Of a DNA stretch of 64,000 bases, positions 17,585 to 26,172 are shown one piece after another. How positions within the stretch are numbered: position 1 is the stretch's first letter; each line of letters begins with the position of its first letter. The position numbers and the translations under genes are program-made. Origin of the DNA: Ilumatobacter sp963746265 (GTDB lineage: Bacteria > Actinomycetota > Acidimicrobiia > Acidimicrobiales > Ilumatobacteraceae); the NCBI GenBank assembly GCA_963746265.1, contig CAVVAM010000002.1, positions 124,001 to 188,000 on the forward strand, given 5' to 3'. The notes under the pieces are model-generated. The model worked only from the letters and a program-made list of their open reading frames with translations. It was not told where the DNA came from and made no database searches.

Positions 17585-18988
17585 ATGCGTGAGATGACTC
17601 GTCCGACGGGCACGGCGCCCGAGGCTGCCGTGCAGCCCTACCCCGTGGTGGTCGAGCGCGTCATCGGACGGGCCGGCAAACCGCTGGGCTGGATGTGGGA
17701 TCGTGGGTTCCGGTTCCTGTTCGTGCTCGACGCAGTCGGGCTGTTCGCCTCGATGGTCATCATCAACGTGGCCCGCTTCGGGTGGACGTGGCCGACCTAT
17801 CCGCGCAGTCACTACTGGATCGGATTCGGCCTCGCGACCTGCATCCACCTGACCGTCAACTACTTCGCCGGGTTGTACGAACGTGAGCCACGGCTCGGCT
17901 ACCGCCCCTGGTTGCCACGCGTCGCCGTCGCGACGGGCATCGCCGTCGCTCTCGACGGTCTGGCGGCGGTGCTGACGGACCGGTACCTCATGCCGCGCCT
18001 CAACCTCGGCGTGCTGCTCGTGGTGGCATCGCTCTGGCTGACCGGCAATCGAACGGTCAGCCGACACCTGGCGAACCGTCGCAACGGGCCGTCGCGGCTC
18101 CTGCTCGTCGGGCACGGCGAGGCGGCCGAACTCGCCGAACGGCACTTCGCCGAGGCGGACGAGGCCGTCGTGGTCGGCACCGTGGAACGAACCGCCGAAC
18201 TGTTCGATCGGGTGAACGCGGCGGGCGCGACCGACGTGCTGCTGCTCGACCTGTCGGCGTTCGAGTCGGCCTTCCCCGAGCCGTTGACCGCGCTCGATCG
18301 CGAAGGCGTCGGCGTACACCAGCGCGTGAGCGCCCGCGAGACGCTGCTCGGGCTGCAGTCGGTGCGCGAGATCGCCGGCATGCCGTTCACGCGGATGCGC
18401 ACCCACGCGATGGCGTCACACCAATTGCGACTCAAGCGGCTCTTCGACGTGGTCGTCGTCGTCGCTTCGGCGCCGGTGGTCCTGCCGGTCGTGGCGCTCT
18501 TGGCAGCGTACGTTCGTGTGGTGGCGGGTGCACCGATCCTCTATCGCCAGACACGCGTCGGCCTCCGAGGGCGACGATTCGAGGTGGTCAAGTTCCGCAC
18601 GATGGTGCGCGACGCCGAGGAGAACGGGGCGCAGTACTCGAGCCGAGCCGATGTACGCGTCGTCCCGGCATTGCGTTGGATGCGATCGACCCGCGCCGAC
18701 GAGCTCCCGCAACTCTGGAACGTCCTGAAGGGCGAGATGTCGCTGGTCGGACCGCGCCCGGAGCGGCCCGAGATGATCCGTGCCATCGAGCAGGACGTCG
18801 CCGGGTACGCGCGCCGCCACGAGCTTCCACCCGGCATCACCGGCTTCGCCCAGATCAACGGGCGGTACGAGACCGACGCCGCGTTCAAACTCGGCTACGA
18901 CCTCCAGTACCTCGTGAACTGGTCGATCGTCCTCGACATCCAGATCCTGCTGCGCACCGTGTGGGTCGTGCTCAGCCGCCGTGTCTGA
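17585..18988 (+). CDS. Polyprenyl-phosphate sugar-phosphotransferase (PHPT, WbaP/EpsE-like)
   Basis: About 467 residues. The N-terminal half has four predicted membrane helices (FLFVLDAVGLFASMVIINVA; WIGFGLATCIHLTVNYFAG; and two more), then a Rossmann-like soluble region (RLLLVGHGEAAELAERHF). The C-terminal bacterial sugar-transferase domain begins at LKRLFDVVVVVAS near 282, with VKFRTMV near 334, DELPQLWNVLKGEMSLVGPR, and GITGFAQINGR. This family transfers a sugar 1-phosphate from a UDP-sugar to undecaprenyl phosphate, the first committed step of repeat-unit assembly, so this is probably the initiating enzyme of the locus. ATG 17594 is an alternative start. It overlaps the next gene by 8 bases. 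Confidence 0.92.
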   Translation: MREMTRPTGTAPEAAVQPYPVVVERVIGRAGKPLGWMWDRGFRFLFVLDAVGLFASMVIINVARFGWTWPTYPRSHYWIGFGLATCIHLTVNYFAGLYEREPRLGYRPWLPRVAVATGIAVALDGLAAVLTDRYLMPRLNLGVLLVVASLWLTGNRTVSRHLANRRNGPSRLLLVGHGEAAELAERHFAEADEAVVVGTVERTAELFDRVNAAGATDVLLLDLSAFESAFPEPLTALDREGVGVHQRVSARETLLGLQSVREIAGMPFTRMRTHAMASHQLRLKRLFDVVVVVASAPVVLPVVALLAAYVRVVAGAPILYRQTRVGLRGRRFEVVKFRTMVRDAEENGAQYSSRADVRVVPALRWMRSTRADELPQLWNVLKGEMSLVGPRPERPEMIRAIEQDVAGYARRHELPPGITGFAQINGRYETDAAFKLGYDLQYLVNWSIVLDIQILLRTVWVVLSRRV

Positions 18989-19985
18989 CCTGCGCTCCGC
19001 GTGTCACGGCTGCGATCCCGCACGTGACGGCTGGCCGTCGGTGTCGGTGGTGGTGCCGGTGCGGAACGAGGGGCCGTACCTCGCGCGAGCGGTTGCGTCG
19101 ATCCTGTCGCAGGACTACCCGATGCCGTTCGACGTGTGCCTCGCCGTCGCACCGTCCGGGGACGACACCGACGCTGTTGCCGCACACCTCGCAGCTGCCG
19201 ACGACCGTGTCACGCTGGTCGCCAACCCGGCAGGGATCACGCCGGCCGGTCTGAACGCGGCGATCGCCGCCACGAGCGGATCGATCGTCGTCAGGGTCGA
19301 CGGACATGCGGAGCTCTCGAACGGCTACATCCGACGGGCCGTCGAGACCATGTGCCGTACCGGTGCGGTGAACGTCGGCGGGCGGCAGGTGCCGCGCCCC
19401 GAGACCCGGTTCGAGGAGGCGGTCGCAGCGGCGACCGGGTCGTGGCTCGGCACCGGAGGCGCTGCGTATCGCGTCGGCGGGCCCGCAGGCCCGGTCGACA
19501 CGGTGTACCTCGGCGTGTTCGACCGTGAGGCCGGCGCCCGGGTCGGATGGTTCGACGAGACGCTCATCCGGAATCAGGACTACGAGCTGAACATCCGGCT
19601 GCGCAAGGCCGGGGGCACGGTGTGGTTCGATCCGGGGCTCGGCGTGTCCTACCGGCCGAGATCGCATCTCGGAGCACTTGCCAGGCAGTACTACGAGTAC
19701 GGCTTCTGGAAGGCCGAAGTGCTCCGTCGGGACCCCGGCTCGCTGAAGGTTCGCCAGGTGATTCCTCCCGTCGCCGTCGCCGCCGCGGCCGCCGGCCTGC
19801 TCGTTGCACCCAGATGGCGACCGGCTGCGTTGTTGCCGCTGGGGTACGCGTCAGCCGTGGGCGCGGCCGCAGCAGCCCGCCGGGATGCGGGCACGGTCGC
19901 TCTCGCGCTGACGACGATCCACGGCAGCTGGTCGGTCGGGCTGCTGTCGGGTCTGCTCGCCCGCCGGCGGGCGAGCAGCACCTGA
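18981..19985 (+). CDS. Family 2 glycosyltransferase (ExoA-like) with C-terminal membrane helices
   Basis: A 334-residue protein with VSVVVPVRNEGPYLARAVAS, SILSQDYP, a metal motif in VVRVDGHAELSNGYI near 106, and LIRNQDYELNIRLRKAGG, the pattern of ExoA/succinoglycan-type glycosyltransferases. Two hydrophobic segments between about 255 and 330 would anchor it in the membrane. It acts directly after the initiating phosphotransferase, with which it overlaps by 8 bases, so it may add the second sugar of the repeat unit. The C-terminal codons coincide with a perfect palindrome at 19954-19977. Confidence 0.87.
   Translation: MSDLRSACHGCDPARDGWPSVSVVVPVRNEGPYLARAVASILSQDYPMPFDVCLAVAPSGDDTDAVAAHLAAADDRVTLVANPAGITPAGLNAAIAATSGSIVVRVDGHAELSNGYIRRAVETMCRTGAVNVGGRQVPRPETRFEEAVAAATGSWLGTGGAAYRVGGPAGPVDTVYLGVFDREAGARVGWFDETLIRNQDYELNIRLRKAGGTVWFDPGLGVSYRPRSHLGALARQYYEYGFWKAEVLRRDPGSLKVRQVIPPVAVAAAAAGLLVAPRWRPAALLPLGYASAVGAAAAARRDAGTVALALTTIHGSWSVGLLSGLLARRRASST
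19954..19977. terminator. Perfect 24-bp palindrome at gene end, possible terminator
   Basis: Half-site TGCTCGCCCGCC is followed at once by its exact reverse complement. It lies inside the last codons of the glycosyltransferase gene (stop at 19985). There is no T-tract, so a factor-independent terminator is only a possibility; coding constraint (LLARRRAS) partly explains it. Confidence 0.3.
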
Positions 19986-20060
19986 CACCGTCGGGCCGCA
20001 CGTCGTCGAACGCCGGCTCACCCGACCGGCCGTCATCGATCACCAGCGGGCCGTCGGCCG

Positions 20061-20076
20061 GGCAGCCTGGGCTGCC
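20061..20076. terminator. Hairpin between convergent genes
   Basis: GGCAGC-CTGG-GCTGCC forms a 6-bp stem with a 4-base loop, followed by a second small hairpin (CCTGA-TCG-TCAGG, 20075-20087). It lies in the 97-bp gap between the convergent genes ending at 19985 and 20083. A bidirectional terminator is plausible; no T-tract is present. Confidence 0.3.
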
Positions 20077-20082
20077 TGATCG

Positions 20083-20991
20083 TCAGGCGGCTCGGGCCGT
20101 CGGCTGCTCGGGTGGAGAACACCGCCTCCACGCCGCGACCCGTTCGTCCACGGACCCGTCGGCGAGGACGACGTCGCGAACGAAGAGGATGTTGAACTGC
20201 CAGCGCGATTGCATGTCTCGAGCCACCGCCCGGAGCCCGGATCGGGCCAGTTCTTCGACCACGTCGGCAGCCAGCCAACGTTGACCGACCCAGCGTTCGA
20301 CCGCCTCGACTTCGACGATCGCCACGTCGGTGCGTTCGAGAATGCCGGCAGCTCCACCGAACACCTCGGCGACGGCACCTTCGACATCGACCCACATCGC
20401 GACCCGCCCCTCGGTGTCGATCTCTCCATCGAGGGTCACCGACGAAACCGTCACCTCTTCGTAGCCGTGCTCGTGGTCGGGGCGCAACAGCATCGATCCC
20501 TGGCCATCGGCCATGGGCGACCCAGCATCGTTCCTGCGCACCAGGAACGATGTCTCACCGGCACGCTCCGACAGCGCAGCGTGCCGGTAATCGACGCCCG
20601 CCGTCTCGAGAGTCCGCGCGAAACGCTTGTACGTGTAGGGATTGGCCTCGAATGCCACGGCTTCGGGGATTCCCGACTCGATCGCACGAACCGACGCGGA
20701 TGCCTCCTTGGCTCCCGCTTCCACGAACACGTCCACGTTCGCGAGCGAGCAGACGGAGAAGAACAACTCGACGAGCGCCTCCGTCGACGCCGCCCGCTCC
20801 TGAACGGTCGGGGTCGCGGCGATCAGCACCCGGTCGATGATCGGGCCCAGCCGGTTTCCGGCCCGGTAACGGGAACGTCCGATCGCCAGAGCCGCTCGTC
20901 GTGATGGGCGCGTCCCGAGAAGCGGGAGGGCGACTCGACGGACGGCGAACCGTCTCAACCTGACGACGGCTCGGTGAGACGACAGCGGCAT
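20083..20991 (-). CDS. FkbM-family SAM methyltransferase
   Basis: A 302-residue protein. The SAM domain starts near residue 85 (NVDVFVEAGAKEASASVRAI, then AVAFEANPYTYKRFARTL), with VDYRHAALSERAGETSFLV and the FkbM-type metal/acid motif VAMWVDVEGAVAEVFGG. FkbM enzymes O-methylate hydroxyls of sugars and polyketides, so this one probably methylates the surface glycan. A TACCTT box 8 bases before the ATG suggests a leaderless transcript. The roughly 80-residue N-terminal extension is basic and of unknown role. Confidence 0.85.
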   Translation of the reverse strand: MPLSSHRAVVRLRRFAVRRVALPLLGTRPSRRAALAIGRSRYRAGNRLGPIIDRVLIAATPTVQERAASTEALVELFFSVCSLANVDVFVEAGAKEASASVRAIESGIPEAVAFEANPYTYKRFARTLETAGVDYRHAALSERAGETSFLVRRNDAGSPMADGQGSMLLRPDHEHGYEEVTVSSVTLDGEIDTEGRVAMWVDVEGAVAEVFGGAAGILERTDVAIVEVEAVERWVGQRWLAADVVEELARSGLRAVARDMQSRWQFNILFVRDVVLADGSVDERVAAWRRCSPPEQPTARAA

Positions 20992-20999
20992 ACCCAGCG

Positions 21000-21005
21000 A
21001 AGGTA
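21000..21005 (-). promoter_or_regulatory. Putative -10 box of FkbM gene, leaderless layout
   Basis: On the minus strand TACCTT is followed by 8 bases and then the ATG at 20991. This repeats the spacing seen at other genes in the window. Confidence 0.42.
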
Positions 21006-21022
21006 TCGGTCGAACGACGCGA

Positions 21023-21880
21023 TCATCGGTCGATCACGGTCGAGGCATCGACGGGGACGGACCGCTCGAGGAACGTGGCGTCGTCGATCGCCCACGTGTT
21101 CGTTCCCGTCCGCATCTGCACGAAGTTGAAACGATCGGCCGAGTAGGTGGACACGCCGCGACGGTGGCACTGAGCGAGAAACGCCCGATCCTCGCCGAGC
21201 GAGATGTCGTCGAAACGTTGGTCGCCGACGCGATCACGATCGATGACGAGTGTTCCACCGGCGAGCGTGCCCGAATACCGGAAGTCGTTGCCCGGGAACC
21301 TGAGGAACGTCTCGCCGGTCGCCGCGAGGCGTGCGTAGTACGAGTGCTTGCCGACGACTCCCGCTCCGGCGTACCCGTGCGCGCGGAGCGAATCGGCGAG
21401 GTAGGCCGGTCCGTACAGATCGTCGTCGTCGAACTTGGCGACGAACCGCGCCTCGGTCGTCGCCAGGGCGAGGTTCAGGGCGGCCCCGAGCGACAGACGT
21501 TCCGGCGGACGGACGATCGTCGCACCGTCGATCGCGGCGAACGACTGCTCGACCACCGACATGTCGAACTGGGCGGCGTTCGCCACGAAGATCACGTCGG
21601 TGTCGACGTCGCGCTGGCGCGTGACGTTCGCGACAACGGCATCGAGAAGCTGCGGGCGCATCGAAACGCACACGATGGTCACGCGGCCGTCGGGAATCGG
21701 ATGGCAGCGCCGGTAGGTCTCGTGTGCGGATCGTGTCGCCTCGCTCCACGCACCCGGGTCCGCTCGTTGCGGTGCTCCGAGGCTCTCGAGCGCGGAACGG
21801 GCGGAACCACGACGAGACACGATCCGACGAGCATCGGCCGAATGGCGCCACACGCTCCGCCGCACGCGGTCGAGCGTCAT
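21023..21880 (-). CDS. Family 2-like glycosyltransferase
   Basis: A 285-residue protein with GT-A features: VTIVCVSMRPQLLDAVVANV near residue 65, LGAALNLALATTEARFVAKF, and the metal motif FVAKFDDDDLYGPAYLADSL (DDDD near 150). SLGEDRAFLAQCHRRG near the end matches the acceptor-side acidic motif. It resembles enzymes annotated as glycosyltransferase-like or capsule-associated. ATG 21880 is chosen because it begins MTLDRVRRSV and avoids overlap with the Stealth gene, which ends at 21912. The two genes are likely co-transcribed. Donor unknown. Confidence 0.8.
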   Translation of the reverse strand: MTLDRVRRSVWRHSADARRIVSRRGSARSALESLGAPQRADPGAWSEATRSAHETYRRCHPIPDGRVTIVCVSMRPQLLDAVVANVTRQRDVDTDVIFVANAAQFDMSVVEQSFAAIDGATIVRPPERLSLGAALNLALATTEARFVAKFDDDDLYGPAYLADSLRAHGYAGAGVVGKHSYYARLAATGETFLRFPGNDFRYSGTLAGGTLVIDRDRVGDQRFDDISLGEDRAFLAQCHRRGVSTYSADRFNFVQMRTGTNTWAIDDATFLERSVPVDASTVIDR

Positions 21881-21911
21881 GCCCCGTTGCCGCCGTCGCT
21901 CGCCGAGAGCG

Positions 21912-23561
21912 TCATCGTTCCCACGGCGCTCGGATCGGGAGCACCTCCTCGAAGAACTCGACGATTCGCCGCTCACGGTCGCGGTGGTCGCCGTCGTCGT
22001 GGTGCGTCTCGTTGATGCAGTACGTGTCGAGGCCGGCGTCGAGACGGATCCGATCGAGGTGCCGGTCGAGACGTCGGGACTCGACGTGGACGTACTCGGT
22101 CGAGATCTCCCCGAGGACCGCACGACCGGTGGCAAGGGCGTAGTGCTGCGCGAACGACGCAGCAGTACTGAGATCGCTCGGTGAGCGAAACCGGCTGTGC
22201 TGGGTGGACCGAACGATGTCGGCGAATTGCGCCTCCATCTCGTACATGGCCGCTCGACTCAGTGGATACGGCGAGTGATACGGCTTCCCGGTCACGACCC
22301 GGCCGAAGTGCTCCCGGAGCAACTCCCGTCCTCGGAGCGCGCCGGTGTCGACTGCGAGTGTGGAGTCGTCTTCGACCCCGGGCGGGCGCGCCCCGCTCTG
22401 GAAGACCCGGGGCAGCCCGTTCGGTGTGAAGAACGTCTCGGGTCGCAGGGAGCGGGCGACGAGCATGTCGTCGTTGAAGTACACGAACTGCTCGGCGAGC
22501 CCGTCGATGTGGTGGAGCGCGGCCTCGATCGCATGGGAGTTGAACGTCGGCAGCATGTCGGCCCCGAGGATGTCGGTGTGATCGACGACCCGGATGCATG
22601 GGTGGTCGGCCAACCAGGCTGGACGCTGACCGGCGGTCACGATCCAGATGCGGCGAAACCACCCGCAGTACGCCCACACCGATCGCAGGGAGTACATCAG
22701 TTCGTCCCGGCTGTGGTAGCGCGCCGGATCGAGTGCCGTCTCGTCGATCGATCGACCCGCTGCGGCCGCTGTCGCGCTGAACGTTGCCCGCCAGTCGGGG
22801 TCGGAACCGTCGACCCACGTGTAGACGATGTCGATCGGCTCAACCACATGCTCGAGGTTGGCACCGACCGGAAACGCTGTTCGCCCGGGATACGACCGAC
22901 CGTCGACGACCTCCACCGTGGCGGGGCAGCGCGCGTCGAATCGTTCTTGGCTCCGGACACCGACCTTCTCCAACAGCCCGGAGGACCCGGGCGCCCAGAA
23001 ACCGACGGCGGTTCCCTGATCGCGCCCGACGGCGCGGTCCGACCAGGAATGAGCGCGGAACACGACCCACCGGCGGGCCCGGCGGACGTGCCGGTCGGCC
23101 GACGCTTCTGCGAGCGCGGTGATCCCTCGGCGAGCACCGTCGGCCCATTCGACGTACCAACCCGGCTCGGTGATCCGTGCCAGCGACTCGAGCGCGGCGG
23201 GGCGGTCGTCGAGCGCGACGCCGAATTCGAGGCCGTCGCCGCGGCGGTCGACCGCGAAGTGGGCGACACCGGCAGCCGTGAATGCGGTGGTCACCGTGGT
23301 GGCGATGTCATGGCCGAGCTCGGACAGGGACATCGGCAGCGCGCCGGCGGTGACGACGCGCCGTGTGCCCAGCGCCGCGGATTCGGTGACGCCCCCCGAT
23401 TGCCCGCGGACGGGCCGAAGACGTCTCACCACGGCGTCGCGCCGCCGCTGCAGCCGTAAACGCGTCGTCGCGCGGTACAGCTCGGCGACCGGGGGTGGCA
23501 GACGACGATCGACCCGATAGCGCTGCAGCAGTCCACGGAGTCGCTCGAGGCGCCGAAACAT
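21912..23561 (-). CDS. Stealth-family capsule phosphotransferase
   Basis: A 549-residue protein carrying the Stealth conserved regions in order: CR1 VEPIDIVYTWVDGSDPDW near 240, CR2 SRDELMYSLRSVW near 282 with IWIVTAGQRPAWL, and CR3 LPTFNSHAIEAALHHIDGL near 333 with FVYFNDDMLV. CR4 is represented by the late His/Glu-rich part (CINETHHDDG). Stealth proteins are hexose-1-phosphate transferases (relatives of GlcNAc-1-phosphotransferase) that build phosphodiester-linked capsules. The N-terminal roughly 230 residues are less conserved. This implies that at least one linkage in the surface glycan is a sugar phosphodiester. ATG 23561 fits the start of the basic N-terminal helix. Confidence 0.9.
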   Translation of the reverse strand: MFRRLERLRGLLQRYRVDRRLPPPVAELYRATTRLRLQRRRDAVVRRLRPVRGQSGGVTESAALGTRRVVTAGALPMSLSELGHDIATTVTTAFTAAGVAHFAVDRRGDGLEFGVALDDRPAALESLARITEPGWYVEWADGARRGITALAEASADRHVRRARRWVVFRAHSWSDRAVGRDQGTAVGFWAPGSSGLLEKVGVRSQERFDARCPATVEVVDGRSYPGRTAFPVGANLEHVVEPIDIVYTWVDGSDPDWRATFSATAAAAGRSIDETALDPARYHSRDELMYSLRSVWAYCGWFRRIWIVTAGQRPAWLADHPCIRVVDHTDILGADMLPTFNSHAIEAALHHIDGLAEQFVYFNDDMLVARSLRPETFFTPNGLPRVFQSGARPPGVEDDSTLAVDTGALRGRELLREHFGRVVTGKPYHSPYPLSRAAMYEMEAQFADIVRSTQHSRFRSPSDLSTAASFAQHYALATGRAVLGEISTEYVHVESRRLDRHLDRIRLDAGLDTYCINETHHDDGDHRDRERRIVEFFEEVLPIRAPWER

Positions 23562-23620
23562 CGAGACGATGCTAACGGCACACCATCGCCGGCCCGCTGA
23601 GCCCGACTGTTGCGCAGCGG

Positions 23621-24484
23621 TCACAGAATCGGCGGGCGACCGAGACGTGCCAGTCTCCCGACCCCCCGCCAGGAGATCGGGTTCCGGTCGACGTCGATGC
23701 GCCAACCGCGTCGCCAGCCGCGAAGGTACCGGCGGCGGTGCTCGCCGGCCGGCGAGCGCCACAGCCCGATGAGCAACCACGCTGCGACGTGTACGACGGC
23801 GACGGGCCACGGCAGGGTCCGGCGGGCGATCAGCACTCGGTTGCGCCCCGTGAGCTCCCACCCTTCCGGGTGTCGTTCGATCGCAGTTGCGGGGTGGAAC
23901 ACCTCGACGTCGGCCAAGTACGTGATTCGCCAACCGGCGTCGACCAGGCGCCAGCACAGCTCGACCTCTTCGTGCCCATAGAAGAGATCGGCGAAATACC
24001 CTCCAACCTGCTCGTACGCCGTGCGACGAAGTGCACAGGCGCCACCGAGGAAGAGCGCCACGTCGCCGCCCCGCTCGGCATCCCGGCCGCCGAGGCGTGG
24101 GACGTGGCGTCGGGCGGTGTGGCCGTTCTCGTCGACGAGCCGGAGGGCCACAGCGCCGAGCGAGCGGTCCGAGTCGAACGCGTCGACGATTCGAGAGCTG
24201 TCGCCCCGGAACTCGGCGTCGTCGTCGAGAAACCCGATGACCTCGCTCGACCCGGCCGCGGCTCCGGCGTGGCGACCACCTGGGACTCCCAGGTTCTGCG
24301 GAGATGCAATCACCCGCGCCGAGCCCACCACCAGGTCGGACGGCCCACCGTTGTTCACGACCACCACCTCGTCCGGAGCGAGCGAAGCGATGGCACGACG
24401 CAGCTCGACGGGCCGATTCCCCATCGTGAGGACGACCCACTCCACCGAGGGCGTCCGACGGGACGTGCTCGGACTCTGCGCCAT
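23621..24484 (-). CDS. Family 2 glycosyltransferase
   Basis: About 287 residues. It shows WVVLTMGNRPVELRRAIASL near residue 17, VVVVNNGGPS, NLGVPGGRHAGAAAGS, the metal motif IGFLDDDAEF near 95, and LFYGHEEVELCWRLVDAGWR near 180. The C-terminal stretch after LPWPVAVVHVAAWLLIGLWR may contact the membrane. ATG 24484 is used because the longer frame (to 24571) would overlap the divergent ABC permease start. It is a probable chain-extending glycosyltransferase at the inner face of the membrane. Confidence 0.83.
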   Translation of the reverse strand: MAQSPSTSRRTPSVEWVVLTMGNRPVELRRAIASLAPDEVVVVNNGGPSDLVVGSARVIASPQNLGVPGGRHAGAAAGSSEVIGFLDDDAEFRGDSSRIVDAFDSDRSLGAVALRLVDENGHTARRHVPRLGGRDAERGGDVALFLGGACALRRTAYEQVGGYFADLFYGHEEVELCWRLVDAGWRITYLADVEVFHPATAIERHPEGWELTGRNRVLIARRTLPWPVAVVHVAAWLLIGLWRSPAGEHRRRYLRGWRRGWRIDVDRNPISWRGVGRLARLGRPPIL

Positions 24485-24547
24485 CGCGGCGACGCTACCG
24501 GCGTTCGCCCGGCCCGGCGATGAGCCAGGCCCGGCAGGTTGCGTTGA

Positions 24548-24553
24548 TAGCGT
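24548..24553 (+). promoter_or_regulatory. Putative -10 box of second ABC exporter operon, leaderless layout
   Basis: TAGCGT ends 7 bases before the ATG of the permease at 24561. It would drive 24561-30892, where successive genes overlap by 4-8 bases. Confidence 0.45.
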
Positions 24554-24560
24554 GACCTGG

Positions 24561-25409
24561 ATGTCCGTCACGATCGGCAGCCGCCAGCTGCCCGAACTAC
24601 GCGACGCCCACGAGGCGGCCCGACTCGGCCCCTATCTCAAGGACGTCTGGAGCCGCCGGGGGTACGTCCGCCACGTCGCGGTCAACGAACTGCGGCATCG
24701 CCAAGTCACCAATGTGCTCGGCAACCTGTGGCACCTGCTGAACCCGGCGCTCACGATCGCGGTGTACTACGTGATCTTCGGATTGATCCTCAAGTCGGAT
24801 CGCGGCGTCGACAACTTCTTGCTGTTCGTGACGATCGGGCTCTTCGTGTTCCAGTTCGGTCAGAAGTCGACGATCGATGGAGCCCGCTCCGTGGTGAAGA
24901 ACCGAGGCCTCATCAAGGCGGTCAGGTTCCCTCGAGTCATCCTTCCACTCACGTCCACCATCACCGAGGCGATCGCGTCACTCCCGACGTTCCTCGTGGC
25001 CTACTTCGTCGCCATCGCGACCGGCGAGGACATCACGTGGCGCTGGTTGATGCTCGGGCCCCTGATCGCGCTCATGACGGTCTTCAACGCCGGCACGGCG
25101 ATGATCGCGGCCAGGCTCACGACCCACTTCGCCGACACGACGCAGATCCTGCCGTTCGTCTTCAGGCTGCTGCTCTACGTCTCCGGTGTGATCTTCAACG
25201 TCGACGCGTACGTCGACGACGACAAGCTGGCGAACACCTTGTTCACGCTGAACCCGTACTACTGCTTCATTTCGTTGGCACGGTGGTCGATCATGGCCGG
25301 CAATCTGCGGATCGACCTGCTGGTGTCCGCCTCGATCTGGTCCCTCGTGATCGTCGTCTTCGGGTTCATCTGGTTCCGAGCTGCCGAGGAGTCGTACGCA
25401 CGTGACTGA
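24561..25409 (+). CDS. ABC-2 type polysaccharide exporter permease (TagG/Wzm-like), second system
   Basis: A 282-residue permease. A cytoplasmic N-terminal region (LKDVWSRRGYVRHVAVNELR) is followed by six hydrophobic segments, for example LLNPALTIAVYYVIFGLILK and ITEAIASLPTFLVAYFVAIA. It is only distantly similar to the permease at 13778-14593, so this is a separate transporter rather than a recent copy. The ATPase gene follows with an 8-base overlap. The product probably exports a second polymer or a teichoic-acid-like chain across the cytoplasmic membrane. A TAGCGT box precedes the ATG. Confidence 0.88.
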   Translation: MSVTIGSRQLPELRDAHEAARLGPYLKDVWSRRGYVRHVAVNELRHRQVTNVLGNLWHLLNPALTIAVYYVIFGLILKSDRGVDNFLLFVTIGLFVFQFGQKSTIDGARSVVKNRGLIKAVRFPRVILPLTSTITEAIASLPTFLVAYFVAIATGEDITWRWLMLGPLIALMTVFNAGTAMIAARLTTHFADTTQILPFVFRLLLYVSGVIFNVDAYVDDDKLANTLFTLNPYYCFISLARWSIMAGNLRIDLLVSASIWSLVIVVFGFIWFRAAEESYARD

Positions 25410-26172
25410 GCTCGCTCACAACGATCGTCGGGCCGCTGTCGCACCCCACGATGTCGTCGCCGTCGAGGTCGCCGATGTCGACATCAAGTATCGGGCGTAC
25501 GAGGAGCAGTATTTCAGTGCCCGCGAGCTCGTGAGTCGCGGGTTCAGGGGCCGCAAGTCGGTCGAGATCCACGCCATCAAGGCCATGTCGTTCGACGTAC
25601 ACATCGGTGAAGCCGTCGGGATCGTCGGCTCGAACGGATCGGGCAAGTCCACGTTGCTTCGAGCGATCGCCGGGCTCCAATCGTTGGCGGGCGGTACGAT
25701 CAGGGTCCGCGGTACGGTCGGGATGCTCGGCGTCGGTGCTGCACTCAAGCCGACCCTGTCCGGATACCGGAACGTGATGCTCGGCGGCCTGGCCATGGGC
25801 CTCAGCAGCGAAGACGTGGCCGCCAAGATGGACGACATCGTCGAGTTCTCCGGACTCGGCGACGCGATGGGGAGACCGATGAACACGTACTCCTCTGGGA
25901 TGCGGGCCAGGTTGGCGTTCTCGATCGCAACGCTCCAGGTGCCCGACATCTTGTTGATCGACGAGGCGCTCGCCGTCGGCGACAAGGAGTTCCGAGAAAA
26001 GAGTCTGGAACGGATCCGCGAGATCCAGGCGGCGGCCGGAACGGTGATCATGGTCACCCACAACCTCAACGAAATCCGGGAGACCTGTTCGCGGGCGATC
26101 TGGATCGACGACGGCGTCCTGGTCGCGAACGGAGACGCGACCGACGTGCTCGCTCGCTACGAGGCGAGGTGA
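25402..26172 (+). CDS. Polysaccharide ABC exporter ATPase (TagH-like, no C-terminal domain)
   Basis: A 256-residue nucleotide-binding subunit with a Walker A in GIVGSNGSGKSTLLRAIA, a signature YSSGMRARLAFSIA, a Walker B ILLIDEALAVGDKEF and a switch VTHNLNEIRETC. It stops right after the ATPase core, unlike the ATPase at 12563-13771, which has a glycan-binding tail. Systems without that domain do not usually gate export on a chain-end cap. The GTG start overlaps the permease gene by 8 bases, and its own end overlaps the TPR protein gene by 4 bases, giving one operon with the GT29-like proteins. Confidence 0.9.
   Translation: MTELAHNDRRAAVAPHDVVAVEVADVDIKYRAYEEQYFSARELVSRGFRGRKSVEIHAIKAMSFDVHIGEAVGIVGSNGSGKSTLLRAIAGLQSLAGGTIRVRGTVGMLGVGAALKPTLSGYRNVMLGGLAMGLSSEDVAAKMDDIVEFSGLGDAMGRPMNTYSSGMRARLAFSIATLQVPDILLIDEALAVGDKEFREKSLERIREIQAAAGTVIMVTHNLNEIRETCSRAIWIDDGVLVANGDATDVLARYEAR

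Noticed and set aside
20040..20090. Clustered inverted repeats as an attachment site
   Set aside because: No recombinase, tRNA or direct-repeat partner nearby; a terminator between convergent genes is the simpler reading.
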